From contig URGJ01000002.1 of the NCBI GenBank assembly GCA_900547445.1, positions 1 to 64,000 of the forward strand: a stretch of DNA of 64,000 nt, written 5' to 3'. The position numbers and the translations under genes are program-made. The stretch comes from an uncultured Oscillospiraceae bacterium (GTDB taxonomy: Bacteria > Bacillota > Clostridia > Oscillospirales > Acutalibacteraceae). The notes under the pieces were generated by a model. It saw nothing but the letters and a program-made list of their open reading frames with translations. It was not told the origin of the DNA and made no database searches. Positions 1 through 6,806 of this stretch are shown here, in pieces (the stretch's first letter is position 1; the number at the start of each line of letters is the position of its first letter).

Positions 1-1
1 G

Positions 2-307
2 GCAACCCTTAACAAAGCAATCCGTCGTATTATCCGTGACTGCAATGATGAACAGTTTCTGAAAGATGAAAATGCAAAGGTTTTGCTTCCGCATTTTAGC
101 TGCCACTCATTAAGGCATACATTCACGACAAGAATGTGTGAAGCAGGGGTTAATGTAAAAGTTATCCAGGATACGCTTGGACACAAAGATATTTCTACAA
201 CCCTTAATATTTATACCGATGTGACGAAGGAGTTAAGGAGGTCTGAATTTGAAGGTCTTGACTCGTACTTCAAAAATGAGTATAATAAGGCGAATGAAGT
301 ATTATAA
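2..307 (+). CDS. Tyrosine recombinase/integrase, C-terminal part (cut by window start)
   Basis: The reading frame is open from base 2 and encodes the last 101 residues of a phage-type integrase catalytic domain. Visible signatures are HSLRHTFTTR (box II Arg with its flanking His), GHKD (second conserved His region) and TLNIYTDV, which contains the nucleophilic Tyr. The order and spacing match the tyrosine recombinase family that excises and integrates conjugative elements by strand exchange through a phosphotyrosine link. The N-terminal arm- and core-binding domains lie outside the window. The partition genes that follow mark this as part of an integrative element. The family call is firm; the element family cannot be named from this fragment. 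Confidence 0.9.
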   Translation, partial: ATLNKAIRRIIRDCNDEQFLKDENAKVLLPHFSCHSLRHTFTTRMCEAGVNVKVIQDTLGHKDISTTLNIYTDVTKELRRSEFEGLDSYFKNEYNKANEVL

Positions 308-331
308 ACTGCTCGTTTTCGTGGGCATTAG

Positions 332-600
332 ATTTACATCATTTACACCAATTTCTACAAATAATGCTGCTCCGAGGGTGTACGTTTAGGAGATAGGAAA
401 GTCTAAAAATGGGCTTCAAACAACATATCAGTAGAACTTGGCAGATGATAGAACAGCAAGTGAATGATGTACCATTTCGTCCCGACAATGAAGCCGATTG
501 ATTAAATAACCCTTTATAATTCTTCATAATTCTCGATAATTCGACTTATGAACGGGTTTACACCAACAACTTACACCAATTTACACCATTGGTACACCAA
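332..600 (+). repeat. Short TTACACCA direct repeats behind the integrase
   Basis: At least five copies of a TTACACCA-like octamer in the same orientation follow the integrase: 332-341 (TTACATCA variant), 342-350, 558-566, 571-579 and 581-589, with a GTACACCAA variant at 592-600. The last four are spaced 10-13 bp apart, about one helical turn. Repeats of this kind beside an integrase gene are typical of arm-type integrase sites or accessory-protein sites near attL/attR. The repeats are seen directly; the integrase-site role is inferred. Confidence 0.5.
409..501 (+). CDS. Possible 30-residue small ORF downstream of the integrase
   Basis: ATG at 409 opens a 30-codon frame beginning MGFKQHISRTW and ending in TGA at 499-501. 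A purine-rich stretch (GGAGATAGGAAAG, 389-401) lies 7-19 bases before the start and could act as a ribosome site. No family is recognised. It may be a real mobile-element microprotein, a remnant, or chance. Confidence 0.25.
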   Translation: MGFKQHISRTWQMIEQQVNDVPFRPDNEAD

Positions 601-626
601 ACCGAACACAATCGCATAATTTTCTT

Positions 627-665
627 GAGCCTACTATGTTTCATTACATAGTAGGCTCTTTTTTC
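627..665 (+). terminator. Strong Rho-independent terminator
   Basis: A perfect 13-bp stem (627-639 paired with 646-658) closes a six-base loop and is followed by a run of six T residues. It would end transcription from the integrase side and insulate the parA operon. Confidence 0.85.
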
Positions 666-703
666 GCCCTGTTTATCTTACTTTCACGCAAGATAAACAG
701 GGC
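666..703. repeat. Perfect 14-bp inverted repeat directly after the terminator
   Basis: GCCCTGTTTATCTT (666-679) is exactly complementary to 690-703, with a 10-base loop. It abuts the terminator at 627-665 and is followed by an AT-rich tail with seven T residues (710-716). It could be a second terminator, or a protein-binding or processing site of the mobile element. Confidence 0.6.
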
Positions 704-794
704 AATTTATTTTTTTCAAAAGGGGGGTTAATTTTTGCGATTTTTTTCAGCAATCAAATACAGAGGGCAAAACAAGAGACCTCTGAGATCCTTG

Positions 795-1083
795 AAAACT
801 GAATATACAGCACACAGGTACGTTACCTGCATCGGAGAAATCCGAGCCTCGAAGTGAGTGCGCCACGATCTTCCGAACGGGAGGGAGCGATAAAACTTAC
901 ACTTCTTTAATTTGTCGGCAGACAAAGACGGCGATGACAGATGCAGGCGATAATGATACTTCCGTAATTCGCGGTCGGGCCATAAAGAAGGCGCGAGGGT
1001 GAGACTCCCATGGAGCTGCTTGCAACAGCCGCCTGTGTTGTTCCCATTACATCCGGGGTGTTGAGAACAAATAGGATGTACGA
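795..1083 (+). ncRNA. Candidate structured RNA / long leader of the parA operon
   Basis: This stretch has no convincing ORF but many local helices: 815-820 with 824-829; 832-836 with 841-845 closing a GAAA tetraloop; 870-874 with 879-883; 911-916 with 921-926 closing GGCA; and 1014-1017 with 1025-1028. An H-type pseudoknot is possible: TTGTTC at 1038-1043 with 1065-1070, crossed by TACATCC at 1048-1054 with 1074-1080. A long-range 8-bp match (826-833 with 940-947) competes with the first two hairpins. The segment TTGAAAACTGAATA at 792-805 resembles the antitermination-like sequence in Firmicutes 16S-23S spacers. It is not matched here to any named RNA family; it could be a cis leader, an antitermination signal or part of an origin. 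Confidence 0.5.
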
Positions 1084-1116
1084 CCTAAGCATATAAAAAT
1101 GATTTATATGTTTAGG
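1084..1116 (+). promoter_or_regulatory. 14-bp hairpin in front of the parA ribosome site
   Basis: CCTAAGCATATAAA (1084-1097) pairs with 1103-1116 (one G-U pair) around a five-base loop, 24 bases before the AAGGAAAGGAG ribosome site (1141-1151) of parA. There is no T tract after it, so it is not a normal terminator. As an RNA it could set leader structure; as DNA it could be a ParA/ParB or repressor operator. Confidence 0.45.
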
Positions 1117-1160
1117 TGGATCATTATAGATTCAAATAAAAAGGAAAGGAGCATTATTAG

Positions 1161-1985
1161 ATGAGTTGCAAAGTAATTGCAATCGAAAACCAGAAAGGAG
1201 GCACGGGAAAATCAACTACTGCATTGAATCTCGGAGTCGGGCTTCATAACGCCGGTAAAAAGGTTTTGCTTATCGACGCCGATCCGCAGGGTTCGTTGTC
1301 AATCAGTCTCGGTATTAAGCGACCCGACGAGCTGGACATTTCCCTTGCAACGGTTATGGGGAATGTTATCGACAACAAATCCTTTGAGGATGATTTCGGT
1401 ATCATACACTGCGACGAGGGCATTGACCTTATGCCCTGTAATGTGGAGCTGTCCGGTATTGAAAGCTATCTGTTTACGGTGATGAGCCGAGAGTGCATTA
1501 TGAGAACCTATGTCAATCAAATAAAAAAGAACTACGACTATATTCTCATTGATTGTACCCCGTCGCTTGGACTTCTGCCAATCAATGCTTTTGTAGCGGC
1601 AGAAAGTATCATTGTACCGAGCCAGCCGAGGATATTATCTACAAAAGGTCTTGATTTACTCTTGCGTACCTATTCGCAGGTCAAGCGAGGGATTAACCCA
1701 GACCTAAAAATCGACGGTATCCTCTTTACAATGGTTGACGCACGAACTGTAAACGACAGATCGGTTATTGAGTCAATGCGCGAAACCTTTGGAATGAAAA
1801 TCAATGTGTTTGATACCTTTATCCCCGCATCCGTCCGTGTGACCGAAGCCAACATGGAGGGCAAAAGCATTTTTGCCTATGATAACAAGTGCAAGGTTGC
1901 GGACGCATACCGAAACTTGACGAAGGAGGTGCTGGAGATTGCCGCGCGTGAAAAAGCTCGATTTAGGAATGACGGCTCTCGATGA
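1161..1985 (+). CDS. parA: ParA family partition ATPase
   Basis: This 274-residue P-loop ATPase of the ParA/Soj/MinD class drives partition or stable maintenance of plasmids and integrative elements together with ParB. The deviant Walker A motif KGGTGKST (residues 12-19) carries the signature Lys. LLIDADPQGS (Walker A') and LIDCTPSLG (Walker B region) follow at the expected distances, and length is normal for the chromosomal/ICE type without an N-terminal DNA-binding domain. ATG at 1161 has a strong ribosome site (AAGGAAAGGAG) nine bases upstream. Its 3' end overlaps parB by 47 bases, indicating translational coupling. Confidence 0.93.
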   Translation: MSCKVIAIENQKGGTGKSTTALNLGVGLHNAGKKVLLIDADPQGSLSISLGIKRPDELDISLATVMGNVIDNKSFEDDFGIIHCDEGIDLMPCNVELSGIESYLFTVMSRECIMRTYVNQIKKNYDYILIDCTPSLGLLPINAFVAAESIIVPSQPRILSTKGLDLLLRTYSQVKRGINPDLKIDGILFTMVDARTVNDRSVIESMRETFGMKINVFDTFIPASVRVTEANMEGKSIFAYDNKCKVADAYRNLTKEVLEIAAREKARFRNDGSR

Positions 1986-2871
1986 GCTGTTTATGAATGA
2001 CAAGGAGCGAGCCGAAAACAAGCTCCCAAAAATCTTTGATATTCCGCTTTCGGAAATTGATGATTTCCCCGATCACCCTTACCGCGTCCTTGATGATGAG
2101 GATATGCAAAACCTGATGGAAAGTATCAGAGACCGAGGTGTAATCACACCGGCTATGGTACGCAAAAAGGATGACGGCAGATATGAAATGATTTCGGGAC
2201 ACCGAAGAAAACACGCTTCCGAACGGCTCGGACTTGAAACTTTGCGCTGTGAGGTTGTAGAAGTCAGCCGCGATGAAGCCATTATTCTGATGGTAGACAG
2301 CAATGCACAAAGGTCAGAGATATTGCCTTGTGACAAAGGACGAGCCTACAAAATGAAGTTGGACGCAATAAAAAGACAGGGACAGAGAACGGATTTAACT
2401 TCTCGCCCAGTGGGCGAGAAGTTGTCGGTTACTGAACTTGCTGAAAATGCCGAAGATAGTGAAAGGCAGATTCACAGATATATCCGCCTTACCTATCTTG
2501 TTCCGGAACTTCAGGAGTTTGTGGATAAAGGTCAGATGAAAATGCGTCCTGCGGTAGAGCTTTCGTATCTTGATGAAGAAACTCAGCGGGATATTGTCGA
2601 CCGTATTGACGAAACCGAAGCGTTTCCGTCACACGACCAGGCAATCCGTATCCGTAAGGTGTTTGAAGCCGGAGAAATCAACTACGATAAGGTTCAGGAC
2701 ATTATGGCGGAGGAAAAGCCCAATCAAAAACCGAAATTCAAGTTTTCTTTTGACCGGCTGAAACCGTATATCCCCAAGGACTATAACGACAGAATGGCAG
2801 AGGATTATGTTATAAAGGCTCTTGAATACTATCAGAAATATTTAAGGAAACAACGGGAGCAGGCAAGGTAA
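1939..2871 (+). CDS. parB: ParB/RepB/Spo0J family partition protein
   Basis: This 310-residue centromere-binding protein is the partner of the preceding ATPase. The N-terminal ParB/sulfiredoxin-fold domain includes HPYRVLDDEDMQNLMESI and the CTP-binding-type box GHRRKHASERL; a central helix-turn-helix region (SVTELAENAEDSERQIHRYI) follows. The TTG start at 1939 is chosen because AAGGAGGT lies nine bases upstream inside parA; a GTG three codons on is the alternative. The C-terminal third is charged and probably dimerising. In conjugative elements such ParB proteins usually act in element maintenance. Confidence 0.9.
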   Translation: MPRVKKLDLGMTALDELFMNDKERAENKLPKIFDIPLSEIDDFPDHPYRVLDDEDMQNLMESIRDRGVITPAMVRKKDDGRYEMISGHRRKHASERLGLETLRCEVVEVSRDEAIILMVDSNAQRSEILPCDKGRAYKMKLDAIKRQGQRTDLTSRPVGEKLSVTELAENAEDSERQIHRYIRLTYLVPELQEFVDKGQMKMRPAVELSYLDEETQRDIVDRIDETEAFPSHDQAIRIRKVFEAGEINYDKVQDIMAEEKPNQKPKFKFSFDRLKPYIPKDYNDRMAEDYVIKALEYYQKYLRKQREQAR

Positions 2872-2979
2872 TAAAGAGTGCGCACAAGGCTGAGAGAGCA
2901 TTGCTTTCCCGGTCTTTTTTGTTGCCCTGCTTGCAATTTCACTTATATAAAAATCGTCAAAGAAAGGAGGAAAAACAGT

Positions 2980-3261
2980 ATGCAGTTTGATGTTAAAATC
3001 CGCAAGGTCATCGAGAACGGCAAGCCCCTCAAGGCAGTGGCTTCCGTAACTGTGGACGGCGCTTTTGTTATCCACAATGTCAGAGTGATCGAGACCGAGA
3101 ACGCAAAGTTCGTTGCAATGCCTTACGCAACCTATCAGGATGCCGAAGGCAAGGATGTACGCAAAGATATCGTTCATCCCATCAAGTCCGAAGTCCGCAA
3201 GGCTTTGGAGACCGCTGTGTTTGCTGCCTACGAGCAGAAGATCAGCGAAAAGGCTGAATAA
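2980..3261 (+). CDS. spoVG: SpoVG family regulatory protein
   Basis: The 93-residue product (starting MQFDVKIRKV) matches SpoVG in length and pattern, including the central VHNVRVIE-type strand and the PYATYQDAEGKDVRKDIVHPI segment that in SpoVG reads as MP..., D/ER.RDI.HPI. SpoVG proteins bind nucleic acid and modulate sporulation, division and virulence genes; element-encoded copies are common in Clostridia ICEs next to ParB. ATG at 2980 is preferred over a longer frame from 2878 because AAAGGAGG sits just upstream. It is the third gene of the parA-parB operon. Confidence 0.85.
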   Translation: MQFDVKIRKVIENGKPLKAVASVTVDGAFVIHNVRVIETENAKFVAMPYATYQDAEGKDVRKDIVHPIKSEVRKALETAVFAAYEQKISEKAE

Positions 3262-3315
3262 TGACAGCCAAAAAGGAATACCCAACTAAAAAAAAGAAAG
3301 AATGAGGTAAAATTT

Positions 3316-3537
3316 ATGTTCAAGAAAATCAGAAACAAGGTTAATTCCATGGTTGCGACTGCGAAGGCGACCGTCGCCACAAAGAAGGCTGAGGGTTATG
3401 TTGACTCCGGCGTGAAGATCCTTATCGCAGTTGTTATCGGTGCGCTTCTGCTTGCCGGTTTGTACGCACTGTTCAACACCACAATCATGCCCACTGTGAC
3501 CACCAAGATCACCGAACTTTTCTCGTATAACGGTTAA
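3316..3537 (+). CDS. Maff2-type small membrane protein, copy 1
   Basis: The 73-residue protein starts MFKKIRNKVNSMVAT, has a basic amphipathic N-terminus, one hydrophobic helix around residues 36-55 (VKILIAVVIGALLLAGLYAL) and a short tail with PTVTTKITELF. It matches the Maff2 family found in conjugative elements of gut Firmicutes, where it lies in the transfer region and resembles a pilin-like or T4SS small subunit in layout. The role is not established. It is about 63% identical by eye to the next gene, so the pair is a tandem duplication. Ribosome site GAATGAGG precedes the ATG. Confidence 0.85.
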   Translation: MFKKIRNKVNSMVATAKATVATKKAEGYVDSGVKILIAVVIGALLLAGLYALFNTTIMPTVTTKITELFSYNG

Positions 3538-3585
3538 TCCGTAATACACCCCAAAATTAAAAAAGAAAGAACGAGGTAAAAGAAT

Positions 3586-3807
3586 ATGTTTAAGAAAATC
3601 AGAAACAAGGTTAATTCCGCAGTAGCTGCGGTAAGAGCGACTGTTGCTTGCAAGAAAGCAGAGGGATATGTTGATTCCGGTGTCAAGATTTTGATCGCCG
3701 TTGTAATCGGCGCACTCCTGCTCGGCGGACTGTATTTGCTGTTCAACGGCACCATCATGCCCACCGTGACCACCAAGATTCAGGGACTTTTCAACTACGC
3801 AGGTTAA
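3586..3807 (+). CDS. Maff2-type small membrane protein, copy 2
   Basis: A second 73-residue Maff2-like protein, of the same length and layout as its neighbour: basic start MFKKIRNKVNSAVAAV, a transmembrane helix in VKILIAVVIGALLLGGLYLL, and tail PTVTTKIQGLFNYAG. The spacers before both copies are also alike (AAAGAAAGAATGAGG versus AAAGAAAGAACGAGG), so the duplicated unit includes the ribosome site. Two variants may let the element make two subunits of one structure, or one may be redundant. Confidence 0.85.
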   Translation: MFKKIRNKVNSAVAAVRATVACKKAEGYVDSGVKILIAVVIGALLLGGLYLLFNGTIMPTVTTKIQGLFNYAG

Positions 3808-3811
3808 ACAA

Positions 3812-3852
3812 CGACGGCGGGGTGTCAATGGCGGCACCCCGCCGCCTATTTT
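3812..3852 (+). terminator. GC-rich hairpin between Maff2 and the peptidase fragment
   Basis: CGGCGGGGTG (3815-3824) pairs perfectly with 3835-3844 around a ten-base loop. The T tail (CTATTTTAC) is weak, so this may be a partial terminator that lowers expression of the next gene relative to the abundant small membrane proteins. Confidence 0.5.
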
Positions 3853-3873
3853 ACTATGAAAGGGGCGTATTGA

Positions 3874-4240
3874 ATGCATTTGATGATTCGACCTATTATG
3901 CCGTATGATATACCGAAGCTTACGGAAAACCCGTTTGTCCTCATAAGCGGTTTTGTACTGCTTATTACGGCTGTGCTGATTGCCGTTGTTCTCAGCAGGT
4001 ATGCTGCCGAAGCATATAAAGGCAACAGGAAAAAAGCGACGCTTTTCTTTGCCGGTATTACGGCATTTGTAACCCTTATGCTGTTCTGTTTTTTTGGATG
4101 TGCTGCAACCACACTCAAGGGCATTATTTTATGCCTGCTCCTCCTATTTTCCTCTTATGAGGATATACGGGTAAGAGAGTGCGAGGACTATGTCCATTTA
4201 ATGATCGTGATTGCAGCGTTTATCGGAACGGATATACGTA
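3874..4240 (+). pseudogene. Prepilin-peptidase-like membrane protein of the ICE, 3'-truncated
   Basis: From ATG 3874 (AAAGGGG upstream) the frame encodes about 122 native-looking residues: a hydrophobic helix (FVLISGFVLLITAVLIAVVL), a second one (ATLFFAGITAFVTLMLFCFF), a third, then SYEDIRVRECEDY, which resembles the first Asp motif of A24 prepilin peptidases. The second catalytic motif (GxGD) is missing because the native sequence ends near 4240. Beyond that the frame runs on to 4497 only as antisense of the next gene, giving Arg/Phe/Pro-rich nonsense. The gene is therefore broken at the edge of the element. Confidence 0.75.
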
Positions 4241-4250
4241 ATAATTTTAA
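4230..4250. other. Abrupt junction between mobile-element DNA and chromosome
   Basis: Conjugative-element coding sequence on the plus strand stops here and, within about ten bases, the stop codon (4247-4249) of a chromosomal minus-strand gene appears. No terminal repeat, direct repeat or attachment core is evident. It could be a deletion end, an element boundary or an assembly joint. Confidence 0.6.
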
Positions 4251-6124
4251 CCTTGTATACCAAAGGCTTTTCCGCTACCGTTTGCTCTATCGGACTTTCC
4301 GCCCATATCTCCGCCGGGGTTTCTGTCCATTCCGCCGCCCATACCGCCTGCCGAGCCGTATGAGGTTGACACCGTGCTTATTTCAACCGAAAAGCTTTTT
4401 TCTCCGCCCGAAACCTTTCCTGATTTTGCGTATCCGTTTTCGTCACAATCCGAGACTGTGCCGCCTAAAGTTACGGTATAGCTGCTTCCAACCGTAAGCT
4501 CAGGAGAGCTTACTACTATATTACTGTATTGCTTTGAGGGTATAAACGAGGCGATGACCACACCTTGCGAATTACTGACCGCAATACTGCTTCCGGCCCC
4601 CATAGAGCTGTCGAGCGTATATATAAATGAAGCTTGCGTAGAGTTTTCCGAAAAGCCCTGCGCCATTCCCGAGCTTCCGCAGAGAATGGCTGTGCCGCCT
4701 GTTATTACGGCGGAAGAATTGTAGTCAAATGCTCCGTTGCCGTTGTTGGTGGGTCCGCTTACAAGCAGTACACCGCCCGACATATTAACGCTTCCGTTTG
4801 AGTCTACACCGTCGCCGGATGCGTTCACCAAAATGTAGCCGCCTGTAATATTTATCTGTGCATTAGAATTACTGTTAAAGGTGTTTTCACCGGGTCTGCC
4901 GCCTAATGAGGAGCCGTCGTTTCCACCCGCTGCGTTTATTCCGTCATCGCTTGCGGTAATATCGATTTTACCGCCCGTTACAGTAACCTTAGTTCCCTCG
5001 AGACCCTCGTAGGCTTTGCTTATCTTAATATCTCCCCCGTTAATTATAAGCGCGTCATCGGCGTGGATACCGTCGTCACCCGAGGAAATAACTAAACTGC
5101 CGCCGTTTATCTCGGCGTCGCTGTTTGAATGTACGGAGTCATCCGACGAATCAATATTAAAGCTTCCGCCGTCTATTTTGATTAGCGACGAGCATTTAAT
5201 CGCTTTTGCGCTTTCTGTTTCTTCTGTGTTTTGGGTTTCGGAGCTTTGCTTAAAGCCGCGCATCTCAAAGCCCTCGGAATGAGCCGCAGCATTTTGAGAA
5301 CCGCCGCCTGTTTTTAAGGTGAAATCGCCGTCTGAGATTTTAAGGGCGTTTTGCGCCTCTATTCCGTCGTTTTCGGCGGTTATCACATAGCTGCCCGATT
5401 CAATATAGACATATCCGCGGTTTTTGTCCTCGGTATTTGTAGATTTTATACCGTCGCCACCCGCATTTACGGTTACCGCCACGTCTGAACATTTAACGCA
5501 GTCCTTGCCTTCGATTCCGCGCCCCGCGCTTGTAACAGTAAGTTTAAGACCGCATATTACAAGATCGTCCTTTGAGGCTATTCCGCATTTCATATTTCCC
5601 GTAACTGAAAGACTGCCCCTGCCGTTAAGGGTTAAATCAGCGCGGCTGAAAATTGCGGCGTCTACATTGCTATCGCTGTATTCCGAAGAATACTCCGCAC
5701 CGTCAGAAACCGTATTTTCGGTTCCCTCATAAGCGGTTATAAACACCTTATCAGCGTCGGTTATATAAATCGCGGGACCCGTGCTGTTTTCTATTGCCGC
5801 GTTTTTAAGAACTATCTTAATTTTAGCGGTATCGGGAGCGGAAACAACAATTTGCGTGTGCCTGCCTGTAATAACATAAGTTCCCTCAGCGGTTATTTTT
5901 ATAATATCCTCGTTTTCGCCGACAGTTTTTGCAGAGCCTTCATCATAGCCGTAGTTTAAATCGTTATTTGTAAATTCAAAATCCATTTGGTCGGTGTTTA
6001 TATCGGTCTTGACCGCTTCGCCGCTTGACACCGACGAAACGCCGCCGTCATCAGCGGTTTTTGAACAGGCACATAGCAAAAGCGCGGTTAATACCAGCGA
6101 TAAAATAATATAAAGCTTTTTCAT
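4247..6124 (-). CDS. Carbohydrate-binding beta-helix lipoprotein (DUF4353/Cthe_2159-like)
   Basis: The 625-residue protein begins with a lipoprotein signal (MKKLYIILSLVLTALLLCAC, lipobox LLCAC, Cys20) and then consists of repeated short strands such as GGSFNIDSSDDSVHSNSD and GGDIKISKAYEGLEG, with recurring N/DGG...DDGI turns, as in Cthe_2159-type proteins, a right-handed parallel beta-helix that binds acidic polysaccharide and calcium. The C-terminus is Gly/Met/Arg rich. GGAGGAG lies before the ATG at 6124, four bases after the preceding gene's stop, so it is the last gene of a three-gene operon with DUF4956 and VTC proteins. Its stop lies almost on the mobile-element junction, so the native C-terminus could be altered. 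Confidence 0.85.
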   Translation of the reverse strand: MKKLYIILSLVLTALLLCACSKTADDGGVSSVSSGEAVKTDINTDQMDFEFTNNDLNYGYDEGSAKTVGENEDIIKITAEGTYVITGRHTQIVVSAPDTAKIKIVLKNAAIENSTGPAIYITDADKVFITAYEGTENTVSDGAEYSSEYSDSNVDAAIFSRADLTLNGRGSLSVTGNMKCGIASKDDLVICGLKLTVTSAGRGIEGKDCVKCSDVAVTVNAGGDGIKSTNTEDKNRGYVYIESGSYVITAENDGIEAQNALKISDGDFTLKTGGGSQNAAAHSEGFEMRGFKQSSETQNTEETESAKAIKCSSLIKIDGGSFNIDSSDDSVHSNSDAEINGGSLVISSGDDGIHADDALIINGGDIKISKAYEGLEGTKVTVTGGKIDITASDDGINAAGGNDGSSLGGRPGENTFNSNSNAQINITGGYILVNASGDGVDSNGSVNMSGGVLLVSGPTNNGNGAFDYNSSAVITGGTAILCGSSGMAQGFSENSTQASFIYTLDSSMGAGSSIAVSNSQGVVIASFIPSKQYSNIVVSSPELTVGSSYTVTLGGTVSDCDENGYAKSGKVSGGEKSFSVEISTVSTSYGSAGGMGGGMDRNPGGDMGGKSDRANGSGKAFGIQG

Positions 6125-6128
6125 AGCG

Positions 6129-6806
6129 TTACAGCTCCTCCGAAACGCCCGAGCGGCAGTTGCTCACAATTTCAAGATTTCCGTTGCGGCAGCGCATACC
6201 GTCGATAAGCGCCTTTTCGTTTTCTTGTTTTTTAAGCCGCAAATTATATGTAAGACGGTAAAGACTTCCCATATTAGAGGTTTTTACGCTTTTAAGTCTG
6301 TGATACGAGGTGTATTCCTTGAATAAATCCTCAAACATATCGGTGTAGTTTAAATCCTCCGGAACGGTGACTTTAAGCTCACGCTCGGTATTAGCACCCT
6401 CTCCGAAGCCGCTTGCGGTATAAATAATATTTGAAAGAGAAAGCACAACGGTAAATATAATAGCTACGCCGACAAAACCTACACCCGTTGCAAGACCCGC
6501 GGCCATAGCGGTAAAAATGCTTAAAATCTCCCTCGCACTGCCGGGCGCTGAGCGGAAGCGCACCAGAGAGAACGCGCCGGCCACTGCGATTCCCGTGCCG
6601 AGATTGCCGTTTACCAGCATAATTATTACTTGGACTATTACGGGAAGGAGCGCGGTAGTAACCGCAAAGCTTTTTGACGAGGGATTTCTGAACATATGGG
6701 CAAGGGACAGAATGAGACCGCAAAAAAGCGATACCGCGGTGCTTATTGCGAAGGCTTTGGGAGTTATACCCGAGGTCATTATACTTGAAAAAATTGAATT
6801 AAGCAC
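6129..6806 (-). CDS. DUF4956 family membrane protein
   Basis: The 225-residue protein has about four hydrophobic helices in its first half (e.g. FAISTAVSLFCGLILSLAHMF, AVTTALLPVIVQVIIMLVNG, GVGFVGVAIIFTVVLSLSNIIY), the conserved GTGIAVAGAFSLVRFRSAPGS loop, and a soluble C-terminal alpha/beta domain. This is the DUF4956 pattern. The GTG at 6806 is chosen because AGGGGGAA lies seven bases before it and it overlaps the VTC stop by eight bases; a longer frame upstream runs inside the VTC gene. DUF4956 proteins nearly always accompany VTC-domain proteins; the biochemical role is unknown. Confidence 0.85.
   Translation of the reverse strand: MLNSIFSSIMTSGITPKAFAISTAVSLFCGLILSLAHMFRNPSSKSFAVTTALLPVIVQVIIMLVNGNLGTGIAVAGAFSLVRFRSAPGSAREILSIFTAMAAGLATGVGFVGVAIIFTVVLSLSNIIYTASGFGEGANTERELKVTVPEDLNYTDMFEDLFKEYTSYHRLKSVKTSNMGSLYRLTYNLRLKKQENEKALIDGMRCRNGNLEIVSNCRSGVSEEL

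Noticed and set aside
4250..4497. Plus-strand extension of the peptidase-like ORF, Arg/Pro/Phe-rich
   Set aside because: It is the antisense of the well-supported beta-helix lipoprotein gene and has no family features; the native gene ends at the junction.
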